A DNA stretch of 48,173 bases from Suilimivivens sp964402925 (GTDB taxonomy: Bacteria; Bacillota; Clostridia; Lachnospirales; Lachnospiraceae). Below are positions 1 to 7,792 of the stretch, in pieces. Position numbers and translations under genes: made by a program. Numbering within the stretch: the stretch's first letter is position 1; each line of letters starts with the position of its first letter. Under the pieces are notes generated by a model, which was not told where the DNA came from, ran no database searches, and saw nothing but the letters and a program-made list of their open reading frames with translations. Where the stretch lies: positions 1 through 48,173 of the forward strand of contig CAYOED010000021.1 of assembly GCA_964402925.1 (NCBI GenBank), in the 5' to 3' direction.

Positions 1-49
1 TCGCAGTTAAGCGGCGCTTAAATTTTAGGAGGGGCGTCGGATTTGACGC

Positions 50-469
50 TTACATATATTCTCCAATTCCCAAACCTTCTGCTCCCTCTGCCCATGCAAA
101 TTCTCTATTTTCACGGACGACATTGTCAGTACAGTAACGGTCTGAAGCAGAAGCAAGCTCCGACGAAGCGGTTGCCTGATTAGCAAAGGCATTGATATGA
201 CACCATTTACTGCAGCCAGGCGACTGCCAGTCCTCAAATCCATAATTGGGCGCATCCGGCGTTTCCTCAAAGCTGCACCACATATCAGAGCTCCAATCGT
301 TGTATGTCCCTCCAAGTTCTCCATAAAAAAAGCTTCCTATTTCCGGAGTTAAGAGCAATGGATCTGAAGGCACATTAATCTGAGCCGTCACAGGATATTC
401 CATTTTAATCCCATTTGCTGCTGCGTATGCTTCTACTTCCTTACCGGTTTCTTCTCTGCTCCATTCCAT
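50..469 (-). pseudogene. 3' part of a frameshifted leucine-rich-repeat lipoprotein
   Basis: This reading frame is the missing C-terminal part of the gene at 433-1173. It has no ribosome binding site of its own. Its first residues (MEWSREETGKEVEAYAAANG) have the form of the end of a BspA-type repeat, where a cap such as EVEAYAAANGI normally closes the repeat array. It then runs 139 residues rich in Trp, Cys and acidic residues to a stop at 50-52; I do not recognise that tail. On the coding strand the two frames meet in a run of seven T (+ strand A7, about 469-475); an eighth T would join them into one protein of about 375 residues. The cause could be a sequencing error or a real inactivation. 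Confidence 0.6.
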
Positions 470-1173
470 AAAAAAAGCATTTCATCTCCGCAGCCGTCAA
501 AGGCATTCTTTTCAATGATTGCGTCTCCCGACCAGAAATTAACCCGGGTAAGCAGTTTGTTTCCTGCAAACGCCCGCTCTCCAATTTTTTCCATAAACCA
601 TGCATAATAATTTTGATCGTGCAGATTGCAATTTTCAAATGCGTTAGCTTTTACCTCTTTTAAATTATAGCATTCTGAAAGATTAACATTTTCAATATCT
701 GTATTCCTGAAAGCACTATTTCCGATCACTTCAACAGTTTTAGGAATTTTTACACTTTTCAATTTGATATTCTCAAAGGCATGGTCGCCTATTTCTACAA
801 CGGGACATCCGCCCAGTGTATCAGGAATTTCTATTTCTCCATGTATTGGCATATTTTCTTGCAAAGAATTCTCATATTCCTCTTGCAGTCCGGTAATCAC
901 TGCACTGTTATCATCAATTATATAAGTAAACATATCCTGTTCCGCGGTGTCTGACATAGGGTCTGCTTCATCTTCACTTTGCTCATGATCTCCACCGTTT
1001 GCAGTCTTGTCCAACGCACCTTCGTCTGATGCTTCCTCACGTTCTGCTTCTGTATCCTGTGGTCCTACATTTTCCGTTTCTGTAGCAAGAGCGTCTTCGG
1101 ATGTCTTGGCGCAGCCATAGATGCTAAATGCTAAAATTATAGTTGTACATATACTTATAAGCTGTTTTCGCAT
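433..1173 (-). pseudogene. 5' part of a frameshifted BspA-type LRR lipoprotein
   Basis: The first 21 residues form a lipoprotein signal peptide ending in IYGC, so the mature protein should be lipid-anchored on the outer face of the membrane. A long acidic Glu/Asp/Ala spacer (about residues 25-80) follows. From about residue 110 there are leucine-rich repeats of the LRR_5 (Treponema BspA-like) type, recognisable from VEIGDHAFENIKLKSVKIP, VIGNSAFRNTDIENVNLS and KANAFENC. Such proteins are surface adhesion or binding proteins in gut Clostridia; the ligand here is unknown. The frame ends early at residue 246, just after the T7 run, and the family signature resumes in the other frame (50-469). The start follows a GAGGG ribosome binding site. 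Confidence 0.7.
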
Positions 1174-1407
1174 AATTTACCCTCTTTCCCTGGACATATG
1201 ATAACATGGGTTTGCATCAAAGTTGCATCATTTTACTACCTTTGCTTAATTATTGCTCTAAAAGTAAAATTACTTAGTTACACTTCTTTACGCTCCTCGC
1301 CAATAAGTTGGCTTGCGAAGGGGGACAGCGTTTGATTAAGATTGAAGTTTTCTAAGTTCTCTGATAGAGTTAACATAGATATTAAATGGCAAAGGAGATG
1401 GTTGTAA

Positions 1408-1464
1408 ATGAAAAATAGAAATACCTGTCATGTTGAAAACAAATGGAGGGGTAAAGTATCATAA
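1408..1464 (+). CDS. possible 18-residue leader peptide upstream of the kinase-like gene
   Basis: A short frame, MKNRNTCHVENKWRGKVS, starts 10 bases after AAAGGAG (1391-1397) and stops 26 bases before the kinase-like start codon. Its last codons (TGG AGG GG) are the left arm of a hairpin whose right arm, CCCTCCA, can also pair with the ribosome binding site of the next gene. This is the arrangement of a translational attenuation leader. No expression evidence exists and short frames arise by chance, so this is a suggestion. Confidence 0.35.
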   Translation: MKNRNTCHVENKWRGKVS

Positions 1465-1486
1465 CCCTCCACAAAATTAGAGGAGG
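1444..1486 (+). promoter_or_regulatory. hairpin that can switch to cover the ribosome binding site
   Basis: TGGAGGG (1444-1450) pairs with CCCTCCA (1465-1471). The same CCTCC (1466-1470) can instead pair with GGAGG (1482-1486), the Shine-Dalgarno sequence of the gene at 1491. The two pairings exclude each other. The rest of the 317-base gap from 1174 shows no other clear element. Confidence 0.35.
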
Positions 1487-1490
1487 CAAA

Positions 1491-2408
1491 ATGATAATAA
1501 ACAAACTTGATTCTATTGAATTTAGGCTTAAAGAATTGCATGATTTTACTTGGTTAAAAAAATATGGCACAGCTTTTTGGGTTGTTGATCAAACGGGTTC
1601 GGGATGTATTTGTATTGGCATGGAGGATAAAGGCAAAAAATATTTCTGTAAAATTGCAGGCGTAAATACGATTGAGGCAGAAGTATCACCAAAAGAATCT
1701 ATTGAAATATTAAAAGAATCTGTTCACTTATATCATGATTTAAAACACCCGAATTTAGTTAAGATTATTGAGGATTATAAATACAAGCAATTTTATGTTG
1801 TAGTTTTTGAGTGGACAGAGGGCGAGTGTTTATTTGACCATTGGAATTTTGAAAAATATCAGGAAAATCCTGCTATGAAAAGTCCTAAAGAAAAATTTAA
1901 GCAATTATCTGTCAGAAAAAAGTTGAGTACGATAGATGTGTTGTTTTCCTTTTTGCAAAATGTAAATAAAAAAGGATATGTTGCTGTTGACTTTTATGAC
2001 GGAAGTATTATGTACGATTTTTCAACAGATAAAACCACTATTTGTGATATTGATTTTTTCAAAAAAGCTCCTGTTATTAATAATAAAGGACCTGAATGGT
2101 TTGGAACAAAGCGTTTAAAGGCACCTGAAGAATATATAAAGGGCAGCGCTATTGACGAGCAAACAAATATTTTTACTCTTGGGGCATTGATTTTTGATTT
2201 TTTTGGTTATTTTTCTGATGAAGAAATCCGGCAAAGATATCAGAATAATCAATTTAATCCATGTTCATACTCTAATTGGGAATTGAATGAGGAAAGTTAT
2301 CAAGTTGCAAGTAGGGCGGTTAGACATAACAAAAATGAGCGATATATGACATTTGCTGAATTTTTTAGAGAGTGGAATGAAGCAAGCAGTTCTATGATTT
2401 TCAGGTAG
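1491..2408 (+). CDS. divergent serine/threonine protein kinase-like protein
   Basis: A 305-residue soluble protein with the layout of a eukaryotic-type protein kinase but altered motifs. A probable ATP-binding lysine lies in KKYFCKIAG (about residue 54) and a C-helix-like segment precedes HPNLVKII. The HRD loop is replaced by AVDFYDGSIM (catalytic Asp kept, the following Asn replaced by Ser). The DFG motif reads DID. APEEY matches APE, and IDEQTNIFTLGALIFD matches the DxWSxG segment of helix F. No glycine-rich loop of the GxGxxG form is visible. It may be active with unusual metal binding, or a pseudokinase. It has no membrane segment or PASTA repeats, unlike PknB/PrkC. The start is set by AGAGGAGG seven bases upstream of ATG. 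The gene is AT-rich and stands alone. Confidence 0.7.
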   Translation: MIINKLDSIEFRLKELHDFTWLKKYGTAFWVVDQTGSGCICIGMEDKGKKYFCKIAGVNTIEAEVSPKESIEILKESVHLYHDLKHPNLVKIIEDYKYKQFYVVVFEWTEGECLFDHWNFEKYQENPAMKSPKEKFKQLSVRKKLSTIDVLFSFLQNVNKKGYVAVDFYDGSIMYDFSTDKTTICDIDFFKKAPVINNKGPEWFGTKRLKAPEEYIKGSAIDEQTNIFTLGALIFDFFGYFSDEEIRQRYQNNQFNPCSYSNWELNEESYQVASRAVRHNKNERYMTFAEFFREWNEASSSMIFR

Positions 2409-2472
2409 AGTACAGACGGCGGGGTGTCGGACAGAAACAAAGAAATAGTCGGAAATCCAGATGGATGAATAG

Positions 2473-2528
2473 GATGTGGTATACTACAGCCAGTATATGT
2501 TCTGGAAGATGGAAGAGCTGTAGTATGC
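2473..2528 (+). repeat. 56-bp direct repeat, copy 1 (gene-end fragment)
   Basis: This stretch matches 4292-4347 with two differences in 56 bases. Both copies can be read as the end of a protein, VYYS(Q/R)YMFWKMEEL followed by TAG, and both contain the inverted repeat ATACTACAGC / GCTGTAGTAT. In this copy only the last 16 or so codons remain. The rest of 2409-2652 shows no gene. Confidence 0.8.
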
Positions 2529-2652
2529 CGCTTCTCACAACTTCAAACTTGTAAAGATTTAAAAGAATTAATTGTTTATAAGGGGAATAATGTAGATTGT
2601 GTTCTAAAAAAGTAGGAGAGCTTGCTTTCGTAAAATTAAGAAGTTTTTTGTT

Positions 2653-2732
2653 TAATAAGCGCTTTATTCGTCACAAATGCGTTGAATAAAGCGCTTATTA
2701 AGTGTTGATTAAAATGGTAAAAATGATATACT
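2653..2732 (+). promoter_or_regulatory. promoter with 17-bp inverted-repeat operator
   Basis: A perfect inverted repeat (arms 2653-2669 and 2684-2700, TAATAAGCGCTTTATTC, 14-base spacer) lies directly upstream of the promoter TTGATT (2705-2710), 16 bases, TATACT (2727-2732). Transcription would start near 2739, just before the AlbA_2 regulator gene. The placement fits a binding site for the encoded winged-helix protein (autoregulation), although it could also form an RNA hairpin ending upstream transcription. Confidence 0.75.
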
Positions 2733-2753
2733 GTATATGGAGGGAGTGATATC

Positions 2754-4073
2754 ATGAATTTAGGAATGGAAACAGAACTCGTTGAGTTTAAAAAAACAAC
2801 TGGTGAATTGAAGGAAGGTATCGTTTCATTAGCTGCTATGTTGAATAAAAGCGGAAAAGGTACATTATATTTTGGAGTAAGGAATGATGGCGAAATCTTG
2901 GGGCAGCAAATAGGAGATCGTACATTACGTGAGATATCTCAGGGAATTGCCAATGCGATTAAACCACAGATTATCCCGACGATTATTATGGAACTATGTG
3001 ATGATAAAAATGTAATAAAAGTCACCGTTGAAGGAGATGAAAAACCTTATTCGGCATATGGAAAATATTATATGAGATCGGCGGATGAGGACCGGGAAAT
3101 ATCACCACAGCAATTACGTAATCTGATGCTTAGTGTGTCGGATTCCATTGTAAATATTGTGGCGAATAATCAGGAGTTAAGCTTTGACCAGCTAAAAATG
3201 TTGTATGCCGGAAATAGTCTTACGCTTCGGGAGAATACCTTCGAGCAGAATTTAAATCTTTTAACACGTGATGGAGCTTACAATCTAATGGCGGCTATTT
3301 TGGCAGATGCTAACAGTTATTCTATTAAGGTTGCGGTATTTCATGGGACGGACAAGACAAATCTGGTTAAGCGGAATGAATATGGTTATAAGTGTATGCT
3401 TGTAGCTGTGAAACAAGTACTGGACTATATGGAAGCACTGAATGATACTGTAGTGGATGTAGGAGGCAGTCTTAGAAAGGAGAGCAGGCTGTTTGATTTT
3501 CCGTGTTTCAGGGAGGCCTGGTTAAATGCCTGTCTACATAATCGTTGGTCGAGACAGACGCCGCCGGCGGTGTACATGTTTGAAGATCGCATTGAGGTTA
3601 TATCGGTTGGCGGTTTACCGGATGGGCTTACATTGGAAGAATTTTATGAGGGAAAAAGCAAACCCGTGAATCTTGAACTTCAGCAGATTATGGTTCAGTT
3701 GGATTATATAGAACAGACCGGACATGGTGTGCCTTTGATTGTATCTAAATATGGAAAAGAAGTATTTGATATTACAGAGAATTTTATAACAGTAACAATT
3801 CCATTAAATAAAGAAAACAATGATTTGGAAAAATGGAAAAAGGAGCTGATTGACAGTAAGGATGAAGAGATACTTAAATTAATGAAAGAGAATAGCAGCA
3901 TTATTGTGAGTGAGATCAGTAGACAGGTTGATTTGGGAACGACTACGGTTACAAAGCGAATCCGTCATTTGAAAGAAGAGGGATTAGTTGAGAGAAAAGG
4001 ATCTAAGAAAAAGGGGCAGTGGGTAGTAAATACAAGGAAACGACATATTTTAAGTGAATCAAGAGACAAATAA
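2754..4073 (+). CDS. AlbA_2 / RecG-like ATP-binding transcriptional regulator
   Basis: A 439-residue protein of the family often annotated as ATP-dependent DNA helicase RecG-related or divergent AAA-4 (Schlafen AlbA_2). The N-terminal domain (about 1-120) has the signature ETELVEFKK, AMLNKSGKGTLYFGVRNDG and RSADEDREISP. A central HATPase_c_4-type region (about 250-345) includes VYMFEDRIEVISVGGLPDGL and IEQTGHGVPLI. A C-terminal winged helix-turn-helix (about 370-425) contains ISRQVDLGTTTVTKRIRHLKEEGLVER. It probably binds DNA or RNA and regulates transcription; the family's biochemical role is poorly known. The start follows GGAGGGAG, and the upstream inverted repeat suggests self-regulation. 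Met5 is an alternative start without better spacing. Confidence 0.8.
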   Translation: MNLGMETELVEFKKTTGELKEGIVSLAAMLNKSGKGTLYFGVRNDGEILGQQIGDRTLREISQGIANAIKPQIIPTIIMELCDDKNVIKVTVEGDEKPYSAYGKYYMRSADEDREISPQQLRNLMLSVSDSIVNIVANNQELSFDQLKMLYAGNSLTLRENTFEQNLNLLTRDGAYNLMAAILADANSYSIKVAVFHGTDKTNLVKRNEYGYKCMLVAVKQVLDYMEALNDTVVDVGGSLRKESRLFDFPCFREAWLNACLHNRWSRQTPPAVYMFEDRIEVISVGGLPDGLTLEEFYEGKSKPVNLELQQIMVQLDYIEQTGHGVPLIVSKYGKEVFDITENFITVTIPLNKENNDLEKWKKELIDSKDEEILKLMKENSSIIVSEISRQVDLGTTTVTKRIRHLKEEGLVERKGSKKKGQWVVNTRKRHILSESRDK

Positions 4074-4342
4074 ATGGGAAATTTGCATCAAAAAAGAACG
4101 AATATTTTCAACATAATACCTGCTGGTTTTTTATTTATCTCGCAAGCAACAGTAATCAGCGCCTATATGCAGAATGTCTGGAACTGATATACGGACAGTA
4201 TGAATGCGAAAAATCTTATCGCATTCCACGAAATCAGATTAGAGATTCTCTGGCAATTTATTTGTTAGAAAATCATAGCTCTCTTGATACAGATGCGGTA
4301 TACTACAGCCGGTATATGTTCTGGAAGATGGAAGAGCTGTAG
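4058..4342 (+). pseudogene. remnant of an unrecognised gene (C-terminal part only)
   Basis: An open frame without a start codon reads into a protein-like sequence: NSNQRLYAECLELIYGQYEC, then RIPRNQIRDSLAIYLLENHS and VYYSRYMFWKMEEL-stop. It is helical and charged, with no stops for 95 codons, and its last 16 codons recur at 2473-2528. I do not recognise the family. The missing start and the partial second copy suggest that a longer gene was lost here. It fills most of the 283-base gap between the AlbA_2 and LysM genes. Confidence 0.4.
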
Positions 4343-4347
4343 TATGC
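4292..4347 (+). repeat. 56-bp direct repeat, copy 2 (gene-end fragment)
   Basis: Second copy of the repeat at 2473-2528, forming the end of the degraded frame 4058-4342. The internal inverted repeat ATACTACAGC / GCTGTAGTAT spans the stop codon and may act as a hairpin. The two copies flank the AlbA_2 regulator gene. Confidence 0.8.
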
Positions 4348-4356
4348 TACTTTTCG

Positions 4357-5304
4357 TTAATAGGGATACTCCGATGTAGCTCCTTCCGCACGTATCGTTC
4401 CGCTCCCTATGCTGGAGTATTCCTGATATTCTTCTTTAATAGTGCCATCATCCTGCTTTTCATAGTAGAAATTTCCGCCGATATAAATCGTTCCTTCGTA
4501 TTCTCCGGCTATTCCGACAACTTCTCCGCATATTTCCTTGGTCATGATCCAAATTGACATTCCATCCTCATCCGTCAGATATAATCTGCCGCCTGCTCCG
4601 TGAATTTTTTCACACCAACTAATTTCTCCTGTGGTAGAATCAATTGTAAAACGGTAAAATTCCTGTTCTTTGCCTCTTTCATGGTTTTCTATTATCAACC
4701 AGCTTTTTCCATCATTTGTCGTCAGTAAATACCAGATATCCTCCGGCAGGCCTCTCTCTATTTCGTAGCTGTAGAGGATATCTTCACTGTCTTTCTTTCT
4801 GAATTCTTCTTGCTCTTTCTTCGTCAGAATCCTCGGCGCTGACAACTCACTCAGCCACATTTCCACATTCTCCTCTTTAAGTGCCTTTAGTGCCGCTGAC
4901 TCTGCTTTTTTCGGATATTCTTCATATCGCTTCGGTGTTTCACTATAAAAGTGGACATATCCATATTCGTTCCAAAGCCACATATAATTCGTTTCTTTTC
5001 TCTGTTCTGTCATAAACCTTTCATCCGCGTTCTTCGGAAATGCATCGCTTGGAATCTCTAGTTTCATTTCCGGATAAATCAATGCCGGATCAAATATATT
5101 GTGGTTGTTACGATACAACCATTCCCATTCAGTGCCATCTCCGAATAGTTCTTCACTGATTTTCCATAAATTGTCTCCGGGATGCACGACATAATAATAA
5201 ACTGTTTCCATTTTTTCATTTCCAGCCACTACGCTGCCACTGCGCATGAAAATGATAAAGAATAGAACAATGCCAACAATCTGAATATGCTTAAAATGCT
5301 TCAT
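4357..5304 (-). CDS. exported LysM-domain protein
   Basis: A 315-residue protein with an N-terminal hydrophobic signal segment (about residues 8-28, IVGIVLFFIIFMRSGSVVAG). A LysM domain follows at about residues 36-86 (YYYVVHPGDNLWKISEELFG ... YPEMKLEIP), which binds N-acetylglucosamine-containing glycans such as peptidoglycan. The remaining 220 residues contain WYLLTTNDGKSWLII and DSTTGEISW, giving a beta-rich, PepSY-like feel, but I cannot name a domain. It is probably attached to or retained in the cell wall. There is no LPXTG motif. Ribosome binding site AAGGCGGGG lies upstream of ATG. It is transcribed divergently from the DUF3089 operon. Confidence 0.75.
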   Translation of the reverse strand: MKHFKHIQIVGIVLFFIIFMRSGSVVAGNEKMETVYYYVVHPGDNLWKISEELFGDGTEWEWLYRNNHNIFDPALIYPEMKLEIPSDAFPKNADERFMTEQRKETNYMWLWNEYGYVHFYSETPKRYEEYPKKAESAALKALKEENVEMWLSELSAPRILTKKEQEEFRKKDSEDILYSYEIERGLPEDIWYLLTTNDGKSWLIIENHERGKEQEFYRFTIDSTTGEISWCEKIHGAGGRLYLTDEDGMSIWIMTKEICGEVVGIAGEYEGTIYIGGNFYYEKQDDGTIKEEYQEYSSIGSGTIRAEGATSEYPY

Positions 5305-5371
5305 TATTTGAATACCCCGCCTTCCCCACTGAAATCATCTTATATCGGGGATTGCATAAAAGCAAGAAGTT

Positions 5372-5399
5372 TTGATAGCAATGTGAAAGAAAGTATGAT
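5372..5399 (+). promoter_or_regulatory. sigma-A promoter of the DUF3089-HAD-HD operon
   Basis: TTGATA (5372-5377), 16-base spacer, TATGAT (5394-5399). It lies about 85 bases upstream of the chosen start of the DUF3089 gene, in the divergent region shared with the LysM gene. Confidence 0.6.
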
Positions 5400-5484
5400 A
5401 TGCTTGGAAAAATGACATTTTGAGTTCCTACAAGTCTTTTCCATTTTGTGTCTTGTAGCGAAATGGAAAGGTATGGTCGCAGAA

Positions 5485-6468
5485 ATGAAAAGAATATTGA
5501 CATTTCCCTTGGTTTTTATACTGGTATTTTCAATTAATCTTTCAGGCTGTTCAAATCAGACAATTGCAACAGACTATTCCGATCATTCAAACTGGGTATA
5601 TTTTGAAACGGATACAACAGACAGGACAGCGGACGTCTTTTTTGTGTGTCCGACTGTATATTTTGGCTCAGATGACTCATACAATATGGAACTTACAGAT
5701 GAAGATACAAAAGCAAGTTTTCTTGGTGCAACTAATATGGAAAAAGAAATCTATGACCGTGACAGTCGTTTCTTTGCACCGTATTACCGGCAGGTCGGAT
5801 TGAATGTTTACTCAATGGAAACCAGTGACCGTGAGCAGTATCTTGAACTTGCATTTGATGATGTTAAGAATGCTTTTGAGTATTATTATGAAAACTGTAA
5901 CGACGGCAGACCGATTGTTCTCGTAGGATTTTCACAGGGAGCGGATATGTGTATCAGGCTTATGAAGGAGTGCTTTACGGATGAGAACAGACAAAATCAG
6001 CTGATAGCCTGCTACGCAATCGGATGGAGTATTACCGAAGAAGAAACAAGGGAATATCCTCAGCTAAAATTTGCGGAAGGCGAAAGCGATACAGGAGTGA
6101 TTATATCCTTCAACAGTGAGGATGAAAGCATTGACGATTCGCTCACTGTTCCGAAGGGAACAAAAACCCTTGCAATCAATCCTCTTAACTGGAAGACAGA
6201 CTCAACGATTGCAGACAAAAGTCTTAATCTCGGCGCCTGCTTTACCGATTATGACGGCAGTATTACAAAAGAAATCAACAATCTTACAGGTGCATACATT
6301 GATGATGTGCGAGGTACATTGAAGGTAACGGATGTAACGCCTGAGGAATATCCGGCCGGACTTGATATACTTGAGGATGGTATTTATCATCTGTATGACT
6401 ACCAGTTCTTTTATCGCAATTTACAGAAAAATGTTCAGACACGAATTGATGCCTATCAGTCAAATTAA
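5485..6468 (+). CDS. DUF3089 alpha/beta-hydrolase lipoprotein
   Basis: From Met at 5485 the protein has 327 residues with a lipoprotein signal peptide ending LSGC (Cys22), so it should be anchored outside the membrane. The DUF3089 signature is clear: DVFFVCPTVYFG, then FFAPYYRQVG and VLVGFSQGAD, where Ser150 in GFSQG is the expected nucleophile of an alpha/beta-hydrolase. The substrate is unknown. An in-frame start at 5446 would put residues in front of the signal peptide and is less likely. First gene of a tight group with the HAD and HD genes (gaps of 17 and 21 bases). Confidence 0.8.
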   Translation: MKRILTFPLVFILVFSINLSGCSNQTIATDYSDHSNWVYFETDTTDRTADVFFVCPTVYFGSDDSYNMELTDEDTKASFLGATNMEKEIYDRDSRFFAPYYRQVGLNVYSMETSDREQYLELAFDDVKNAFEYYYENCNDGRPIVLVGFSQGADMCIRLMKECFTDENRQNQLIACYAIGWSITEEETREYPQLKFAEGESDTGVIISFNSEDESIDDSLTVPKGTKTLAINPLNWKTDSTIADKSLNLGACFTDYDGSITKEINNLTGAYIDDVRGTLKVTDVTPEEYPAGLDILEDGIYHLYDYQFFYRNLQKNVQTRIDAYQSN

Positions 6469-6485
6469 CTGATGGAGAGTTTACC

Positions 6486-6989
6486 ATGAGCAAGATTATT
6501 TTTTTAGATATAGACGGCGTGCTTAACTCCAGTTTCTGGAATGATGAGCATCAAAAGGAAATCAGCGACGGAACATTGATTGATAAAGAAAAGATTTTGC
6601 TGTTGGCAAAGTTAGTTAGCAGGACAAATGCAAAAATAATTCTTCATTCGGGATGGCGTTTCTGGTTTGATGATGAGGGAAAGCCGCTTCGTTTGGAAGC
6701 TGAAAAATTACTTAAGCTGATGGCTGATGAAGGATTAAAAATCTCAGGAATGACACCGGAGCTGACAACGGAAGAAATAAGAAAAACGAAGAAATTCAGT
6801 CTTGTGAAAGCCGAAGAAATTCTATTATGGTTAGAATTACATCATAATGTAAGCGGATGGGTAGTACTTGATGATTTGGCATTACATAATGAAACTGTTG
6901 CCAAGCATCAAGTGAAGCCGAACCAGGTAACAGGATTGACTTCAGAGGATATTGCGGAAGCAGAAAAAATTTTAGGACGAGATGAATAA
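6486..6989 (+). CDS. HAD-family phosphatase-like protein
   Basis: A 167-residue protein. FLDIDGVLNS near the N-terminus gives the DxD nucleophile and acid pair of HAD phosphatases, IILHSGWRF carries the motif II Ser, and WVVLDDLALHN supplies the acidic motif IV. It resembles the HAD domain first described in 'Swiss Army Knife' RNA repair proteins, which also occurs alone, so a phosphatase acting on nucleotides or nucleic-acid ends is possible. There is no signal peptide. Ribosome binding site GGAGAG. It is co-transcribed with the DUF3089 gene before it and the HD hydrolase after it. Confidence 0.75.
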   Translation: MSKIIFLDIDGVLNSSFWNDEHQKEISDGTLIDKEKILLLAKLVSRTNAKIILHSGWRFWFDDEGKPLRLEAEKLLKLMADEGLKISGMTPELTTEEIRKTKKFSLVKAEEILLWLELHHNVSGWVVLDDLALHNETVAKHQVKPNQVTGLTSEDIAEAEKILGRDE

Positions 6990-7010
6990 ACGAGGGCGAG
7001 GAGCTATCTG

Positions 7011-7706
7011 ATGAATAAAGAAACATATTGTTTACTCGAAAACTTTATGCTTGGATGTATGGAAGATTCAGCTCATGACAAAGAGCATATATATCGCGTG
7101 TTGTATAATGCATTAGAAATTGCGAGGACAGAAAATAATGTGGATTATGACGTCCTGATTGCAGCATGTTTATTACATGACATCGGGAGAAAAGAACAAT
7201 TTGAAAACCCTGCTTTATGTCATGCAATTGTAGGAAGTGAAAAAGCTTATCAATTTCTTTTGGCTCATGGATTTGAAATGTCCTATGCAGAACAAGTAAA
7301 ACAATGTATTAAGACGCATAGATACAGAAAAAATAACCTGCCTCAAAGTATAGAAGCAAAAATTTTATTTGACGCGGATAAATTAGATGTAGCCGGAGCA
7401 ATAGGAATTGCAAGAACATTACTTTATAAAGGCAGTATTTCTGAACCATTGTATTCCGTGTTGCCAAATGGAACAGTTTCAACCGGAGAAAATGATATTA
7501 CGCCATCATTTTTTCAGGAATATAAGTATAAATTAGAAAATTTGTATTCAAATTTTTATACGGAAAAAGCAACGACAATTGCCAAAGAGAGGCAATATAT
7601 TGCAATGGAATTTTATAACAGCCTGTATCAAGAGGTAAATTTGTCGTATCAGAATGGAACAAACGAACTGAATAATTTATTGGAAGGCGGAGATGGAATC
7701 ATCTGA
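7011..7706 (+). CDS. HD-domain phosphohydrolase
   Basis: A 231-residue cytoplasmic protein with the metal ligands of the HD superfamily: His in HDKEHIYRV, the HD pair in LLHDIGR, a His in KTHRYRKN, and Asp in LFDADKLD. This order matches YedJ-like phosphohydrolases that act on nucleotides; the exact substrate cannot be read from sequence. Ribosome binding site GGGCGAGGAG precedes ATG. Last gene of the DUF3089-HAD-HD group. Two putative phosphoryl-cleaving enzymes in one operon hint at a nucleotide clean-up or repair role, which is inference. Confidence 0.8.
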   Translation: MNKETYCLLENFMLGCMEDSAHDKEHIYRVLYNALEIARTENNVDYDVLIAACLLHDIGRKEQFENPALCHAIVGSEKAYQFLLAHGFEMSYAEQVKQCIKTHRYRKNNLPQSIEAKILFDADKLDVAGAIGIARTLLYKGSISEPLYSVLPNGTVSTGENDITPSFFQEYKYKLENLYSNFYTEKATTIAKERQYIAMEFYNSLYQEVNLSYQNGTNELNNLLEGGDGII

Positions 7707-7743
7707 TTGTATTAATTTCTTAGTACTATTCAGGATGTAAATA

Positions 7744-7752
7744 TGATACAAT
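7744..7752 (+). promoter_or_regulatory. extended -10 promoter of the DUF885 peptidase gene
   Basis: TGATACAAT is an extended -10 element 41 bases upstream of the ATG at 7793. No good -35 hexamer is visible, as is usual for extended -10 promoters. Confidence 0.4.
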
Positions 7753-7792
7753 TAAATGATATGAAATCGAGATGCCAAGGAGGAATTTCCGG

